From: Paramacrobiotus richtersi
Taxonomy: Eukaryota; Tardigrada; Eutardigrada; Parachela; Macrobiotidae
Length of the DNA stretch: 49,241 bases
Assembly (NCBI GenBank): GCA_034698045.1
Contig: JAQGAU010000044.1
Location: forward strand, 1-49,241
Direction of reading: 5' to 3'
Within the stretch, counting starts at the first letter, position 1. Each line of letters begins with the position of its first letter. Both the position numbers and the translations under genes were made by a program. Below, piece after piece: positions 32,045 to 42,149 of this stretch. The notes beneath the pieces are model-generated. The model had not been told where the DNA came from. It made no database searches and was given only the letters and a program-made list of their open reading frames with translations.

Positions 32045-32290
32045 ATGGTAGGCACAAGTGTTAAACTGGAAGACGAGCCTCATGCGTCCTGCAAACAACG
32101 GGACTGGCTTTATTAGAGCCCTTGACAAAGCCGGAAACCCCGCGAATTCGGTTGTTTATTAAGAGAGAACAATCCCTGGGACTGTCGGTATAACACTGAG
32201 TCAGCGAGGGACGAAAACCACAGAAGCATGGCAGAAGACATTTCGCCTCAATTGAGGAAGTGCACGATATCTTCACAGTTCGTGTAAGAA
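32045..32290 (-). repeat. Dispersed repeat X, inverted copy
   Basis: On the minus strand it begins ATATCGTGCACTTCCTCAAT and matches 42785-43030 (plus strand), and more weakly 42585-42665. Frames in all copies contain KIS..SS.E.K.L.PCF and a later CGTHVVRL / CRTHEARL phrase, but in different frames. It is therefore a decayed coding repeat. Confidence 0.5.
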
Positions 32291-32634
32291 GTCTTGCGAC
32301 TGGAAGTGAAAAATACGTCGCGGACTGTGCAGTGAGTCTAGTGGGCGAGCTCGAGAATATTCCGGATGAATATTCAGTAGGTGAACGTCAACAAAGTCCA
32401 TACCTGGAGTGAAACCAAAAAGATAGGCTATTGCCGCGAGGATGCAAGATTGTTTAGTTTGTTGTTGGACTTTAACTTGCACGATACTGATGGTGGTTTC
32501 CCGATCACCTGGTTTCCATCCGGGTGTCACGAGCGCACGTCATATGCGTATGACGGATTTGCGTAGCCCCCTACAGTAGTGTTCCTGGACGCTGTTCCTT
32601 TTAATACGGCAGAATTACTCAGCATGTAACTGGT

Positions 32635-32830
32635 TTAGCGAGCCCAGCAAACCACTTCTGACGTTCGCGCTAACCTGTGCAATGTCCAGAAAACCGTTGC
32701 TGCCAATTCCGCTGACAGCGCTTTCGTTGATTCTGCTACCTTCTAGTTGCACGGAAGCCATCCAGTACGATCACCGTGATAGTTCCTTTTTTCCTCCGTA
32801 CTTTGTTTCCCTAGGATTTCTTTGCTTACG
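32635..32830 (+). repeat. Dispersed repeat Y with signal-peptide-like ORF
   Basis: It matches 43020-43215 in direct orientation (shared TTTAGCGAGC, AATGTCCAGAA, GAAGCCATCCA.TACGAT, CTCCGTACT). An ORF from ATG 32682 begins MSRKPLLPIPLTALSLILLP, signal-peptide-like. The 43 kb copy starts MSRRRLPSIRQPAFSL and stops after 31 codons. X lies next to Y at both loci but is inverted here. Confidence 0.5.
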
Positions 32831-32900
32831 ATACTTCTGCTATCAGTTTCGACATCTTTATAACGTGATCACTGATCATCCCTTGAAACGGCGCGTACCA

Positions 32901-33595
32901 TTAGCTTAATTCGTTTTGCAATCGTAGAAATATTAAAAAACGTTGAAGTCTGGTTCGGTTAATTGAGCAGTTGGGAAACGGTTTCTTAAACGTTCTGTTG
33001 ACCTTCCTCCACGTATCCACGTATGGATCTTTAGAAGTTTGAAGCTGCTTGTCACGCTCCAGCACATCAGCCCACTTTGTAGCCAGTAGACGCTGACGTA
33101 GCAAAGTCACAAAGTCACGGATGTTCCTGGAGCTTTTGTCTATCGACAGCCGACGAAGGACATGGACTCAGGAAGGTGACGAGAGATAAGGAGCCATACG
33201 CTGTTTACAAAACTACGGGCGCTGGCCACAGATCCACCGACGTCGATGCCTGGTACGGCTGCACTAACGTATATGATGGTTTCGGGATGCCGAAGAGTGG
33301 CAAAGGGCTTCATATTATGCGCCTTCCACAACGCCGATGTGGTGGCAAAAATTTTAAAGTAGTGTTAGCGGCAGCAAGGGTCTGGAATATTGGCCGGATA
33401 GCACGCCAGGAGTCCTTCGAGCATTGATTGGACAAAATTCATGTTAGGCGTTAAGGCGCATCTAACCGGACGTAGGACTTCGTGGTTGTAATCGCTGGAG
33501 TTAGTGAAACGTTCAAGCGCTGCGCTTACGTTGCCGTCTTGCCCATCAGTTAATCCATTTATTCTAGCACGAACAGATACGAATCGTAGGTGGTG
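32901..33595 (-). pseudogene. Long broken coding frame, unknown (possibly retroelement-derived)
   Basis: From 33595 a frame runs about 150 codons with one TAA (33367-33365). It reads VRARINGLTDGQDGNVSAAL, ALTPNMNFVQSMLEGLLACY and, after the stop, HPETIIYVSAAVPGIDVGGS. Near 33165 the coding sense shifts by one base into a frame reading LRRLSIDKSSRNIRDFVTLL, then LERDKQLQTSKDPYVDTWRK and KPFPNCSINR, ending at 32901. The last part faintly resembles the linker between endonuclease and reverse transcriptase in LINE proteins (a W.....D...W......FP layout). No catalytic motif supports that. It reads as one decayed gene of roughly 230 codons. Confidence 0.38.
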
Positions 33596-33839
33596 TTAGC
33601 GATCCCCTCCCGGCTCTTTTGGTAAGATGTGGACATGTTTGGTAGCAATTGGATATGGACAGCTGCCGTCTGTGGCTCTTCCCCCTTCGTTGTCTGAACG
33701 TAGACAGTATATTTACAATATATATTCCGTCAGGAGGCTGAGCAACGCAGTTAGGCTGTTAGAAGTCCTGGGTCCAGGTAGGACCCAAGTAGGAGAAAAG
33801 GTGACGCTCCATGGGAAACACTTATATTTTCCAGTATAG

Positions 33840-34430
33840 TACCAATATCTTCTCCAAATAGTTCAGACAGTGAATATAGTCCTTCCATTGGATTAATACA
33901 ACGAATGTGCAACTGTTAATAATGATAGTAAGATGTGAGAATGAATTCAGCGGGATACATGCAGCATTTTCCCGAGCGCTGCTTTTTTGCGACACCGCTT
34001 CTGCCGTCCCGGACTGGTCGAAAAGCTCTTACCGTACTTTCTGTCGCCATCCGAAAAGTCCATCAGAAAAGCGCCAGGATGCTTTAAAGCCTGCACGTCA
34101 TCCGTTTATTGTAATTTTGGCAAGGTTGCCCTTGCACTCATCCATCTCCTGCTTGGAAAGCTAGATGACCAGTCCGGTTTCGGATATGGCGCCACGAACC
34201 ATGGTCTCCCTCGAAGCACTGGGAGATCAGCCGCCCATTTTTGTTGACCATCCCAGTGCGTACTTTATTAGCTGAAGTAACGATCCCACTGGATTTTAAG
34301 TTGTTGTGCATATCGTACCGAAGCCAGACTGTATTGCAGTTCATTAATAAAGACGACGTTTTCAGTAAAAGAAAAAATGCTCGCAGGAATTTCCCGCAAC
34401 CGGGCAACCCATAAAAGTGGTAGTAATTAC
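33840..34430. other. Stretch without a supportable gene
   Basis: A minus-strand frame near 34080-33950 (QALKHPGAFLMDFSDGDRKY with donor ACG|GTAAGA) and an overlapping 34138-34533 frame both look partly coding. I could not build a consistent model, and no domain is recognised. Confidence 0.35.
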
Positions 34431-34934
34431 GATGGTGGTGGTTATAAAGGTGGCACGAATGATTATAAAGGTTTATTGCTATCGGTTCGCTTTTTTGCTT
34501 TCTGTCGTTGTTGTCTACCAGACCTAGCATCAATCATCATTTGTTCAGTTTTCTCCCGTGTACTTGTGTGTGTTCTTTAAGCTTTTCAGCTGCAGTTCGG
34601 CACCACAGTTCAAGCGAAACGGATCCGATTCTCTTCTGTCCACACTAGTACTTTCGTTGCCCGGGGTCAGACTTGGTTTGAGTGGACGCGAGAGCAGCCG
34701 GCCACTAACAATGTCGCGAAACGAAATAATATCGCGGTCCGTTGCTCTATTTGTTTTGTATTACTGCTCTGTTATCTTTTGACCAGGGCTATATACGGGT
34801 ATATCTCGTGAAAGTGCGCACAACGCTACGTTCAAGCAAATGTCTGTACTTTTGGTAAACACGTCTTATAACAGCCGCACATTAAGATCTCTGGCTAAAA
34901 GCTCATTCCTGAGACAGTTTAACATACTCGTATT

Positions 34935-35001
34935 TGCTTCCGTTTTCGGCAAGATTTTGGACATTAGCTGCTAATGTCTGTTTCTTTGCTGGAGTCGGAA
35001 T
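34935..35001. repeat. Hairpin repeat element, copy 5
   Basis: CTTCCG..CGGCAAGA and TCTTTGCTGGAGTCGGAA bracket a perfect inner stem GACATTAG / CTAATGTC on a CTG loop. It is the duplicate of copy 4, and the two differ within the inner stem. Confidence 0.6.
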
Positions 35002-35630
35002 TCTGACACAAATGGAATACAGTAATCTGCTGAATTACTTTGTGCAAATACATGTCCTGCTAGCATATCTGACGCGCTCGGTTTAAAAAGATTCGGAGTC
35101 TACACAGGTTGTGACTCTTCGAGAAACAATGCAGAAAAACTGGAAGTCGGCATTATTATCATTAGATCCGTACGAGTCTCTGGTCTGCTTGCTTTCCCAA
35201 GCATCCTTTCACAGAGTAAGCTCATTTTCCGATTATGTTCGCAGAATAAATTTGGGTGGCGGAAGTACCATTACAAGCTATGTGCGTGTTATTGTGAAGT
35301 GGTTGTTTAGTTTGTACGCAGCGTTTGTTTTCAGTACCGTAGGGAAATGACACAAAGAAAGATCATAACAAGCACTGTCATAGGCAACCAGTAAAACTAG
35401 CTCGCAGGAATTCATTACTAGTAACTGTATTACGCGTACGCCCATGTGTCAATCAATAATAAGGACTTCTTATCGTACAGCTACAGCGGAAGCACCGAAT
35501 TCAAACTGCACGTTGCCGTTTACTGTACAGTGACGATTTCATCAACACAATTTCTCGATTTGACGAAAGATAATCAGTTTTATGAAGTTTAGAAGATAGC
35601 GACGGACAGCGCTAACACCAATTCACAGCA
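35002..35630. other. Stretch without supportable genes (duplication copy B)
   Basis: A 79-codon plus-strand frame at 35111-35350 is not conserved in copy A. Nothing else was seen. Confidence 0.5.
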
Positions 35631-35703
35631 AAGTGTTGCCGGAATGTGTGATACTTAAGCTGCAGGAGGCAGTTTTGCGAAAGCGGACGATGGGTAGCTT
35701 AAT

Positions 35704-36016
35704 TTATGTGCAGTGTGCTTTGCCGTCTTCACAGCGACCGCCTTTGAATTCCCTGTCCCGACAGCACTGTCCAATATTATTTCCAGGATCCCCCCTTGCA
35801 CAAATCGATGGACAGTCCATCGGCTGTCTTTTAACTCGGCCTGCCACAGCGGATTCCTGCGGAAATTTACACGCGCCTTATACAGTACAATTAATTAATT
35901 ACCAATTACATACAGAAATCGACTCGTATAAATCAAGATCAATTTCACTACTTTACCTGCACGATAACCGTCATGAACACAAGAGCTCCTATCAAGAGAA
36001 GGGTGAGTTTAGCCAT
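35704..36016 (-). CDS. Secreted cysteine-rich defensin-like prepropeptide, copy B
   Basis: The exon structure is identical to copy A. Exon 1 is 36016-35957 (signal peptide with one substitution, T to M), followed by a 100-base intron GTAAAG...CGCAG and exon 2 at 35856-35704. Splice positions and phase match. The propeptide, the KR site, the first 18 mature residues including RGD, and all six cysteines are unchanged from A. All six amino-acid changes fall at mature positions 19-36, and four of them alter or reverse charge. Conserved signal and cysteines beside variable loops are typical of antimicrobial-peptide paralogues. The gene appears intact. Confidence 0.82.
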
Positions 36017-36130
36017 TTCTCCTGAGAGACCGATGAAGTGAGAATTATACCCAGACTTGGAAGTTAGTACTGATCTGATGTATCAGCTAGAAAAAAGGTA
36101 AATAGAACCAGTTTATATGCAACATAGAAT
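36017..36130 (-). promoter_or_regulatory. Conserved 5' region of peptide gene B
   Basis: It contains GCATATAAACTGG (TATA box) about 40 bases before the initiator-like ATCAGATCAGT, and CTCAGGAGAAATGG at the ATG. These parts are conserved with copy A, while the sequence between them is not. Confidence 0.45.
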
Positions 36131-36574
36131 TTCTACTGCGTATGCGGACTAGCGACCTGAAGCTATGAACAGTATATGTTTTTGTTGTTCTCCGGAAAGT
36201 TCCGAACATTTGAACTCGAAAACAGCAAATGTGTAGTGTATACGCATAGCCCAGATGTCAGTAACGAACTAACGATAACATGTACGTACAGTGCATATCA
36301 GTGTCCAAGTTTTGTATCGCTTTACTCTTAGAAATCTCTCTTTATGCGCAGCTTTCCGAACAAATATTTTGCCAAAGTTATTGTGAATATTGTCCTTTGT
36401 TTACAGATAGAATTTCATAGAAAGGTACAGATAAAAGTCAGATAGAAATTCTGTACAGATAGAAAGGTTCCTATTGGAAACGTGCAGGAATACAGCATGT
36501 TTACCGAGAAAATGAAAGAACTAGGACGAGCTCTAGCACAGCAGTCAGCAGAAAACGTTGCATATGTCATAACG

Positions 36575-36907
36575 CTAGTGTACTGTACATATTTTGTCGA
36601 TCGCTGTTTTTAGCAGTAACGAATGTTTACACTGACACTTGTGAGCTTTACTTGGAATACCGCAAACATGTTTTGCTTGATTGACAATTTGACACCAAAG
36701 AGACTCGATTTGCCGGAAAAACAGTTTGCCAGCTGAACTGTTTACGACAATTTTATTCTGTACCTGCGATACAGCTCGACCACGAGAGAACTGTACGTAT
36801 CTCTTACCACATTCTACGTGGCAGGCGGAAACGGCTGAAAATATACGATTATATCGACAAGCGGTGAGTTTGGTGGAACTCTTGACAACAGTAACGCTAC
36901 AGTACAT
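36575..36907 (-). CDS. Cys-rich ORF unique to duplication copy B
   Basis: A 110-codon ORF starts at ATG 36907, with nine cysteines scattered through it. These include CHVECGKRYVQFSRGR and, near the end, CGIPSKAHKCQCKH, and it has an N-glycosylation sequon (NSS). It lies in the roughly 600-base block that copy A lacks. There is no signal peptide and no splice evidence. Function is unknown and coding is uncertain. Confidence 0.25.
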   Translation of the reverse strand: MYCSVTVVKSSTKLTACRYNRIFSAVSACHVECGKRYVQFSRGRAVSQVQNKIVVNSSAGKLFFRQIESLWCQIVNQAKHVCGIPSKAHKCQCKHSLLLKTAIDKICTVH

Positions 36908-37015
36908 TTTTGCAGCAGAACTCCCTCAAAGTTCCCAGAGACAATTACGTTAAAGCTGTAAGCTTACGCACCGATCATTAATTTTCAAAAACCAGTGGTT
37001 GTTGCAAACAAGTAA

Positions 37016-37192
37016 TTCTACATCTTTCTTTTCTCATTTTTTTGCCTTTTCGACTGCTGCTTGGTTTTTCGACTGTCAGCTATGCGTTACCCTAGCGATG
37101 ATGAGAATTACGGTATGTTTCGGCATTTCCTGGAAATGTTGTCAGGGATCGAAGACCATTTCACCGTTGTCGAAAACAATGACTTTGCTTGA
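37016..37192 (+). CDS. Membrane-tail gene end, copy B
   Basis: A 58-codon frame begins with a hydrophobic helix (FYIFLFSFFCLFDCCLVF) and continues RLSAMRYPSDDENYGMF, then HFLEMLSGIEDHFTVVENND and TGA. The acidic cytosolic-type tail and partial conservation in copy A (MLSG..D.FTV) support coding. The upstream exon is not identified. It resembles the last transmembrane segment and tail of an unknown membrane protein. Confidence 0.35.
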   Translation, partial: FYIFLFSFFCLFDCCLVFRLSAMRYPSDDENYGMFRHFLEMLSGIEDHFTVVENNDFA

Positions 37193-37417
37193 AAACTGTC
37201 AACATTGCGTTGCCGTTTATGATCAGTCAAGTGGTATTTTTTTCGTTGTTAACCGGATTAGTCATAACAAGGAAACTGCTATGTACTGATCTGTGACTTG
37301 TTTGCCACGATACATAAGCAAGTCTGATTTGAAAAACATGTCACCGCATATACACAGAGTGAGCCAGAGCACGTACGGGTTTTCGCGCAAGTCCTTTCTG
37401 CGAATAGTGACTATGTC

Positions 37418-37615
37418 ATGCTGGAAGGAAAGTCCTGTGGAGATCTCTGTGGAGTTTGCTTAATATTCGATACGAGAAATACAATTGAATGTGCATGTCC
37501 AGTTACACCAGATATGCCAATCAACTGCAAAATCGTAAGAAGCGTTGAACTGCGCTGGTTAGAGTTGCGAAAATATTCTCGTGTTCCTTGTAAAGTAGTT
37601 AATATTTACGAATAA
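37418..37615 (+). CDS. Possible EGF-like exon
   Basis: The frame contains SCGDLCGVC, a 10-residue gap, then ECACPVTPDMPINC. Six cysteines in the order C-x3-C-x2-C-x10-C-x-C-x9-C fit an EGF-like domain, although the second gap is shorter than usual. The C-x-CP step is typical. The aligned part of copy A has lost most of these cysteines. An extracellular adhesion or signalling module is the natural reading; no flanking exon is assigned. Confidence 0.3.
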   Translation: MLEGKSCGDLCGVCLIFDTRNTIECACPVTPDMPINCKIVRSVELRWLELRKYSRVPCKVVNIYE

Positions 37616-37831
37616 GTGTGACACACTGAACATTCGGAACTGTACATTACAGAGTCCGTATATGGTACAACACAGTCACGTACACTTTGAGTTTAGTTGT
37701 GGGGATTCGAAATGAAGCTGTACGATTGAGAGGGACGTTAAACGGATGATGTCGTAGGTGCTAGTCAAATACTGCGTAACGGTGAGAGGGCCAAGGATGA
37801 CTGGTCGGCGAAATTCCCGTAGACCGAAGTG

Positions 37832-38062
37832 TTACGAGCTGCGGTACGCGACGTGGATAGAGAAAAAAAATCCCAAGAAAACATCCTTATCGACTTTGCG
37901 TGACATCTGAACAACGCATGCTGCCGGCCGCCTAGTCAAATCGCACACTGCCTGGCAACAGAATCTTGACTGTATAGTCAATTCGAAAAGCCGAGTACCC
38001 TCGACACGGTTCTTTCTGGAATTTCTCTTAATTGTGACCAAACGTTTACACGCCGCAAACAT
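37832..38062 (-). CDS. Basic protein fragment, copy B
   Basis: A 76-codon ORF from ATG 38062 is the partner of 28824-29174. The start codon, the IQSRFCCQA core and the TRR.AA phrase are conserved. It diverges after VDKDVF, where a run of T produces FFF and a different end; further on, an alternative frame keeps YGNFADQS as in copy A. This suggests an indel in the run of nine T. The family is unrecognised. Confidence 0.4.
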   Translation of the reverse strand: MFAACKRLVTIKRNSRKNRVEGTRLFELTIQSRFCCQAVCDLTRRPAACVVQMSRKVDKDVFLGFFFSIHVAYRSS

Positions 38063-38149
38063 TCATCTGTTTCTTGTGCATCCTACAAAAGGTATCTCTC
38101 ATTTATGCGGAGTCTATACCAAGTTCAGAAGGCTGGAGAAGCGGTATTC

Positions 38150-39020
38150 CGAACTAAGGTATGTATACGTAATACATATGCTTTAATATACTAACAGTCT
38201 AATCCTCTAGTTAGCTGGTATTACGATTATCGTTCTGTTATAATAAAAACAGATTAGAAATTTAGAATGTTAATCCGTAAGACGGTAACAACGTGTAGGT
38301 TCGACAGTTCTTGCTGTAACCAGATAATCTTAGTTTGTATATCACTTTGTTATGGTGGGCATACTCACGAATACTACAAAAAGTCTTATACTTAACTTAC
38401 ATACAAACCTTACACGTGTTCCTAAATTTACCTTGTATACCTTACATATATCCCTACATCGACTTACGTACCCTGCATATATCTTTTATTAATTAATTTA
38501 CATAAGTTATGATAAGTACCTTATCATTCTGTCTCTCGAAGTTTTTCAAATTGATGCATAACCGGGGAATATTCTTCAAGAGGGGCTTGTCAGGACCACG
38601 GAACATACGACAGTCGAAATAAACACTACACCCATTTCATCGATGAGTCTGCATGTAGAGATAGCTAGCACGACTGTACTCCGCTGCCGGAAAGAATCGT
38701 CGTTAAAAGCTGTACCGATATTACAGGTTCTCCGAATACGAAAACGCTCGCTTGCCTTTTTAATGCGGTACATTTTCCGAACATGCTATACGAGTACTAG
38801 GTAAGTGCTCTCGCCGAAGGCTGCACTACGGAGACCGAAGCGAAATACCAGAACACCATTTGATATTATAGTAACAATATTCTTCAAAGTTATTTATTAC
38901 GATCTAGTCTCATTAATATTATTAGTTATTGATATTGATTCAGAATGTTATTTAGTAACTATTTTCTTTTCGTGACCGACTGACCTACAAATACACAACA
39001 TGAAATCGGTATTAGCTGAC
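38150..39020. other. Stretch without supportable genes
   Basis: AT-rich, with TTACATA-type words. A segment at 38795-38850 (ACTAGGTAAG followed by CGCCGAAGGCTGCA and GAGACCGAAGCGAA) resembles 752-803, including a shared splice-donor-like CTAG|GTAAG. No gene could be built around either. Confidence 0.45.
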
Positions 39021-39025
39021 AATGG

Positions 39026-39716
39026 GTGCTTTCCAGAGCACAGGAGACGATTTTAGATTTTACCACTCCTGCTTGTAGTCTTCTAAAATACTTTGTTTTT
39101 AAGACCAATCTTATCGGCGGAACTCAAGGTCCGCCTGGTCAAAAGCTAAAGTGAAGTTTAAAGTCGCCCATACTATAACGTATGGACGTGCATGCTACCG
39201 CCTCCAGATGTCGTAACCTGCATGAAATGCACTGGAATATGAAAATTGAAAGCCAAGCACTGCCGGAGACATTTACCATTATTTTCGTGCTAATCCATAG
39301 TTCCATTCTTGCTTGCACCATTTTCGACAAAACAGCACATATCCAAATATCTGCGGTGAATATTACACCTATAATAGCCGAAGTTATTTTCGCGATTCAG
39401 ATAATGCGCATATGTGAATTTTCGTCCCAGTTTGTAAATACAAACGGAACTGCGGGTTAGCACGAAAATGATGGTAAATGTCTCGGGCAGTGTTCGACTT
39501 TCATATTCCAATGCATTTCCTGCAGGTTACGACATCTGGAGGCGGTAGCATGCACGTCCATACGTTATAGTATGGGCGACTTTAAACTTCACTTGAGCTT
39601 TTGACCAGGCGGACCTTGAGTTCCGCCGATAAGATTGGTCTTAAAAACAAAGTATTTTAGAAGACTACAAGCAGGAGTGGTAAAATCTAAAATCGTCTCC
39701 TGTGCTCTGGAAAGCA
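39026..39716. mobile_element. Fold-back element with arms of about 285 bp
   Basis: The left arm, about 39026-39314, and right arm, about 39440-39716, are reverse complements over almost their entire length with few differences. The outer ends are TGCTTTCCAGAGCACAGG and its complement. The loop is about 125 bp. No transposase frame is encoded and I see no clear target-site duplication. It is a non-autonomous foldback/MITE-like element or a recent inverted duplication. Confidence 0.8.
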
Positions 39717-39868
39717 ACTCTTCTGAGTATAGAATACCTCCGCTTCGCTTCGGTCGATCATACAGAAGTCATACGACTGAAAAAAAAAAAGAAGCGAGAT
39801 GGTTGCAAGCGTTCCTGCATACGCGTCACTGCGTCAACACTGCTGGTCATTCTGTGGTAAACCTTAAT

Positions 39869-40203
39869 ATGGCGCCGATGTGGCGATCTGTTCACTTGCA
39901 ACTACTGGTGATTGTTTTATTACCCACTGCCGGATCTTTCTTGACAAAAAATTTCGTATACAATATGTATTCCATCTTTAAGGCGAGATCTAATGGCTGG
40001 GGGCAAACGTCCACTATGCACAATAGATCCAGCGAGAATCTCTTGGTCAACATCGTTTCCACCAGTTCATTTTTAAGCTCATTCCGTCGCGAAGGCTGAA
40101 ATCCGGTTGGTGCTTGCAGACTGAGACAAGCTACCCTTGGCGCATCAACCGAGGCAACTGGCGGAAGTTCTGTAATTACAATATTATGAACTATGAAGCG
40201 CAA
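39869..40203. other. Overlapping coding candidates on opposite strands
   Basis: On the plus strand, ATG 39869 (AATATGG context) starts MAPMWRSVHLQLLVIVLLPT, a strong signal-peptide-like sequence, and runs to 40099. On the minus strand, 40203-39892 reads ELKNELVETMLTKRFSLDLL, CIVDVCPQPLDLALKMEY and a Lys-rich end with a possible donor (GTGG|GTAATA). Both look plausible and only one is likely real. No homology decides between them. Confidence 0.3.
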
Positions 40204-40337
40204 AAATTATTATTAGTCAAATAGTTCAAAAGTTATTACTGTATGAAAAACTACCATAATATGTAAAATGAACATATTCAGGATCTGCACATTTCGAGCA
40301 GTGTTTCTTTTTTCGAAGACGTTTGTGTTCGCAATCA

Positions 40338-40990
40338 TCATCGAGTCATCCAGTGCCTTAAAAGTATAACCTGTTGAGACAAAACAGCTTTTGTTTTGTG
40401 ATATGCTAAGGAAAGGAATTTGACTGACTCAATGCAGTGCGAATTCAGCACCATCTGCTTCCCAAAACGGGCGTAGTACAAGTAAGAGCAAAAGGTCATA
40501 CCTAGACATTTCTTTCTGAAGTGAATGTTTGCTTCCACTATGTTCGCCGGAATAATGTCTAGATGTAAAATATCTAATTCACCTCTTTCTGTATCCATTT
40601 TATGAGAGTACGTCGATTCTCGGAAGCTGTAAGAATTCTCGTCCAATTTTGGGATCGTTTCGCTACTCTAATTCTTTCGCCAGTGTACGGCCGCAGTACC
40701 ACTCTCCCATCGCCAACGTCGGATGCGCGCTTCTGATCGCCTTCCAGGTAGGCGAACACCCAGTGCAGGGCCGCGTTGGGATTTGCGCGTCCGCCTGTTA
40801 TGCTGGCGAGGGTTGTTCGGTTCTCGGTCTTTACAAGACAGCAGGGTGGCCTCCTCCTGGGCGAAAGTATGCTTGCGTTGTTCTGTTTGCGCCACTTTTC
40901 CCAGCTGCTTGGCGCCAGCGACTGTACTGGCATCCACGTCCACCCGGAGACCGAGGAACCGACCAAGTGCCCGGCTTACTCTAATCATCG
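40338..40990 (-). CDS. GC-rich coding block, probable downstream exons of 41.2-41.5 kb
   Basis: A frame beginning near 40990 reads ALGRFLGLRVDVDASTVAGA, QRKHTFAQEEATLL. Around 40850 the better reading moves to another frame: ENRTTLASITGGRANPNAAL, VFAYLEGDQKRASDVGDGRV, NWTRILTASENRRTLI. Near 40600 it moves to a third: HLDIIPANIVEANIHFRKKC, ARFGKQMVLNSHCIES. It ends at 40338. Two frame changes could be unrecognised small introns, indels, or decay. No domain is recognised. Confidence 0.3.
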
Positions 40991-41209
40991 TCTCAAGGGC
41001 TTTTGCGTTTATTAGGTGTTGTTTTATCAGGCTAATATATATTTATGACTTTTCTAAATTTATTCCATAATTTTCTGATAAATAAGTTATGTAACTACCA
41101 TGTACGAAGCACTGCAGGCTTGTTCAATTCAATTATAAGTATTTCTTATTTACTGAATAATTTTGTAATATACTGTTTTATTTGAGTTGATTTATATTTC
41201 TTCACTTAC

Positions 41210-41471
41210 CGTCTTTGTCCATTCGTGCCTTTTTAGACTTTAGTGCTGCCAAGCGCTTATGGAACAACTTAAAATGTTTTACCTTTTCGCTGGCTTTTTC
41301 ACCAGCTTGTAGTTTGTCTCTTCGCCAGAAATTAAGGAAACGGCTAAATATGTTGGCCGTATTATTCGGCACTTTTGAGTACGCAAAAAAAACAAAAATT
41401 AATGCAGTGCAGTTAAAAACCGCGCGAACGATGTCCTTCAAACGTCGGCACCATCTTACTTTTACATGCAT
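41210..41471 (-). CDS. Exon with membrane segment and basic tail, unknown
   Basis: ATG 41471 opens an 87-codon frame ending at a strong donor (GACG|GTAAGT, phase 1). It reads RLKDIVRAVF, then a hydrophobic NCTALIFVFFAY segment, then FSRFLNFWRRDKLQAGEKAS and a Lys/Arg-rich helical end. A phase-compatible continuation exists at about 40990 after an AAAAG acceptor. A small membrane-anchored protein or the first exon of a longer one is possible. Confidence 0.38.
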
Positions 41472-41757
41472 GAAAATCAAACGCCAAATTTAAAACTTTA
41501 GGACATGATAAATAATAATAATATCGAGAAGGTAGCGAGTGCGCATGAGATATGAACTAACAATCAGCTTTTCGTGGGTCTGACGTCAGATGTTTCTCCA
41601 AGTCTTCAATTTCATCCCCTAAAATCTGGTGAACCATTTGTGCGTCAGACAAAAACCGCGGAAGACGCGGTAATGCACACTGTCCATTAAGATGCCCTTT
41701 CTGCGCTTTGGTGAAGATACACCGGAAGCGTCACTGCAGATACGTAATCATATCATC

Positions 41758-42090
41758 TCACCTTTCGCAATCGAGATGGTCGTTGTCGATTATTCCAATC
41801 ATTCTCTCGCCCGACTCAACGACGTCGATATCAACAAAGCCACGCTTCGCTATATGCCGCAACAATGGCCTATGAGCCATCCTTTCGAGCCGCATGGCGA
41901 CTGAAAATGCCGTATTTAGCTGCAGCGTAACTAATTCTCGATCGTTAGAATCCCGAGGGAGCGATACGTGAAATGAACGTACTTTTCTGGGCACCTGTAT
42001 TTTACCGGTCGTTTTGTCAGTGCTGTCTTTCCTTACATCGAAGAGATACCGAAACAAGACCCTATTTCGAGTGGCATTTTTTGGCAGCCG
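41758..42090 (-). CDS. Long open exon, unknown function
   Basis: A 111-codon frame lies between an upstream TAA and TGA 41758. It reads LPKNATRNRVLFRYLFDVRK, VRSFHVSLPRDSNDRELVTL, LERMAHRPLLRHIAKRGFVD, GERMIGIIDNDHLDCER. Balanced composition, a sequon (NAT) and few rare residues make coding likely. An internal ACAG|GTGCCC could be a donor. No family is recognised. Confidence 0.42.
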   Translation of the reverse strand, partial: RLPKNATRNRVLFRYLFDVRKDSTDKTTGKIQVPRKVRSFHVSLPRDSNDRELVTLQLNTAFSVAMRLERMAHRPLLRHIAKRGFVDIDVVESGERMIGIIDNDHLDCER

Positions 42091-42149
42091 TTATTGGTTC
42101 ACGGATAGTCTAGGGCGGCTGGATACTCGTGCAGTGTTTTAGTCCTTTT

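Larger units (their letters stand above)
34430..38150. repeat. Segmental duplication, copy B
   Basis: Partner of 24830-29180, about 9.2-9.7 kb downstream in the same orientation. Relative to A it carries an extra block of about 600 bases at 36300-36960. It has lost material elsewhere, for example most of the 27.92-28.8 kb stretch. Confidence 0.75.

Noticed and set aside
34330..34533. A P-loop NTPase suggested by GLPGCGKF in a minus-strand frame
   Set aside because: The surrounding sequence is a low-complexity His/Asn/Tyr-rich run, no other motif of an NTPase is present, and the match is short enough to be chance.
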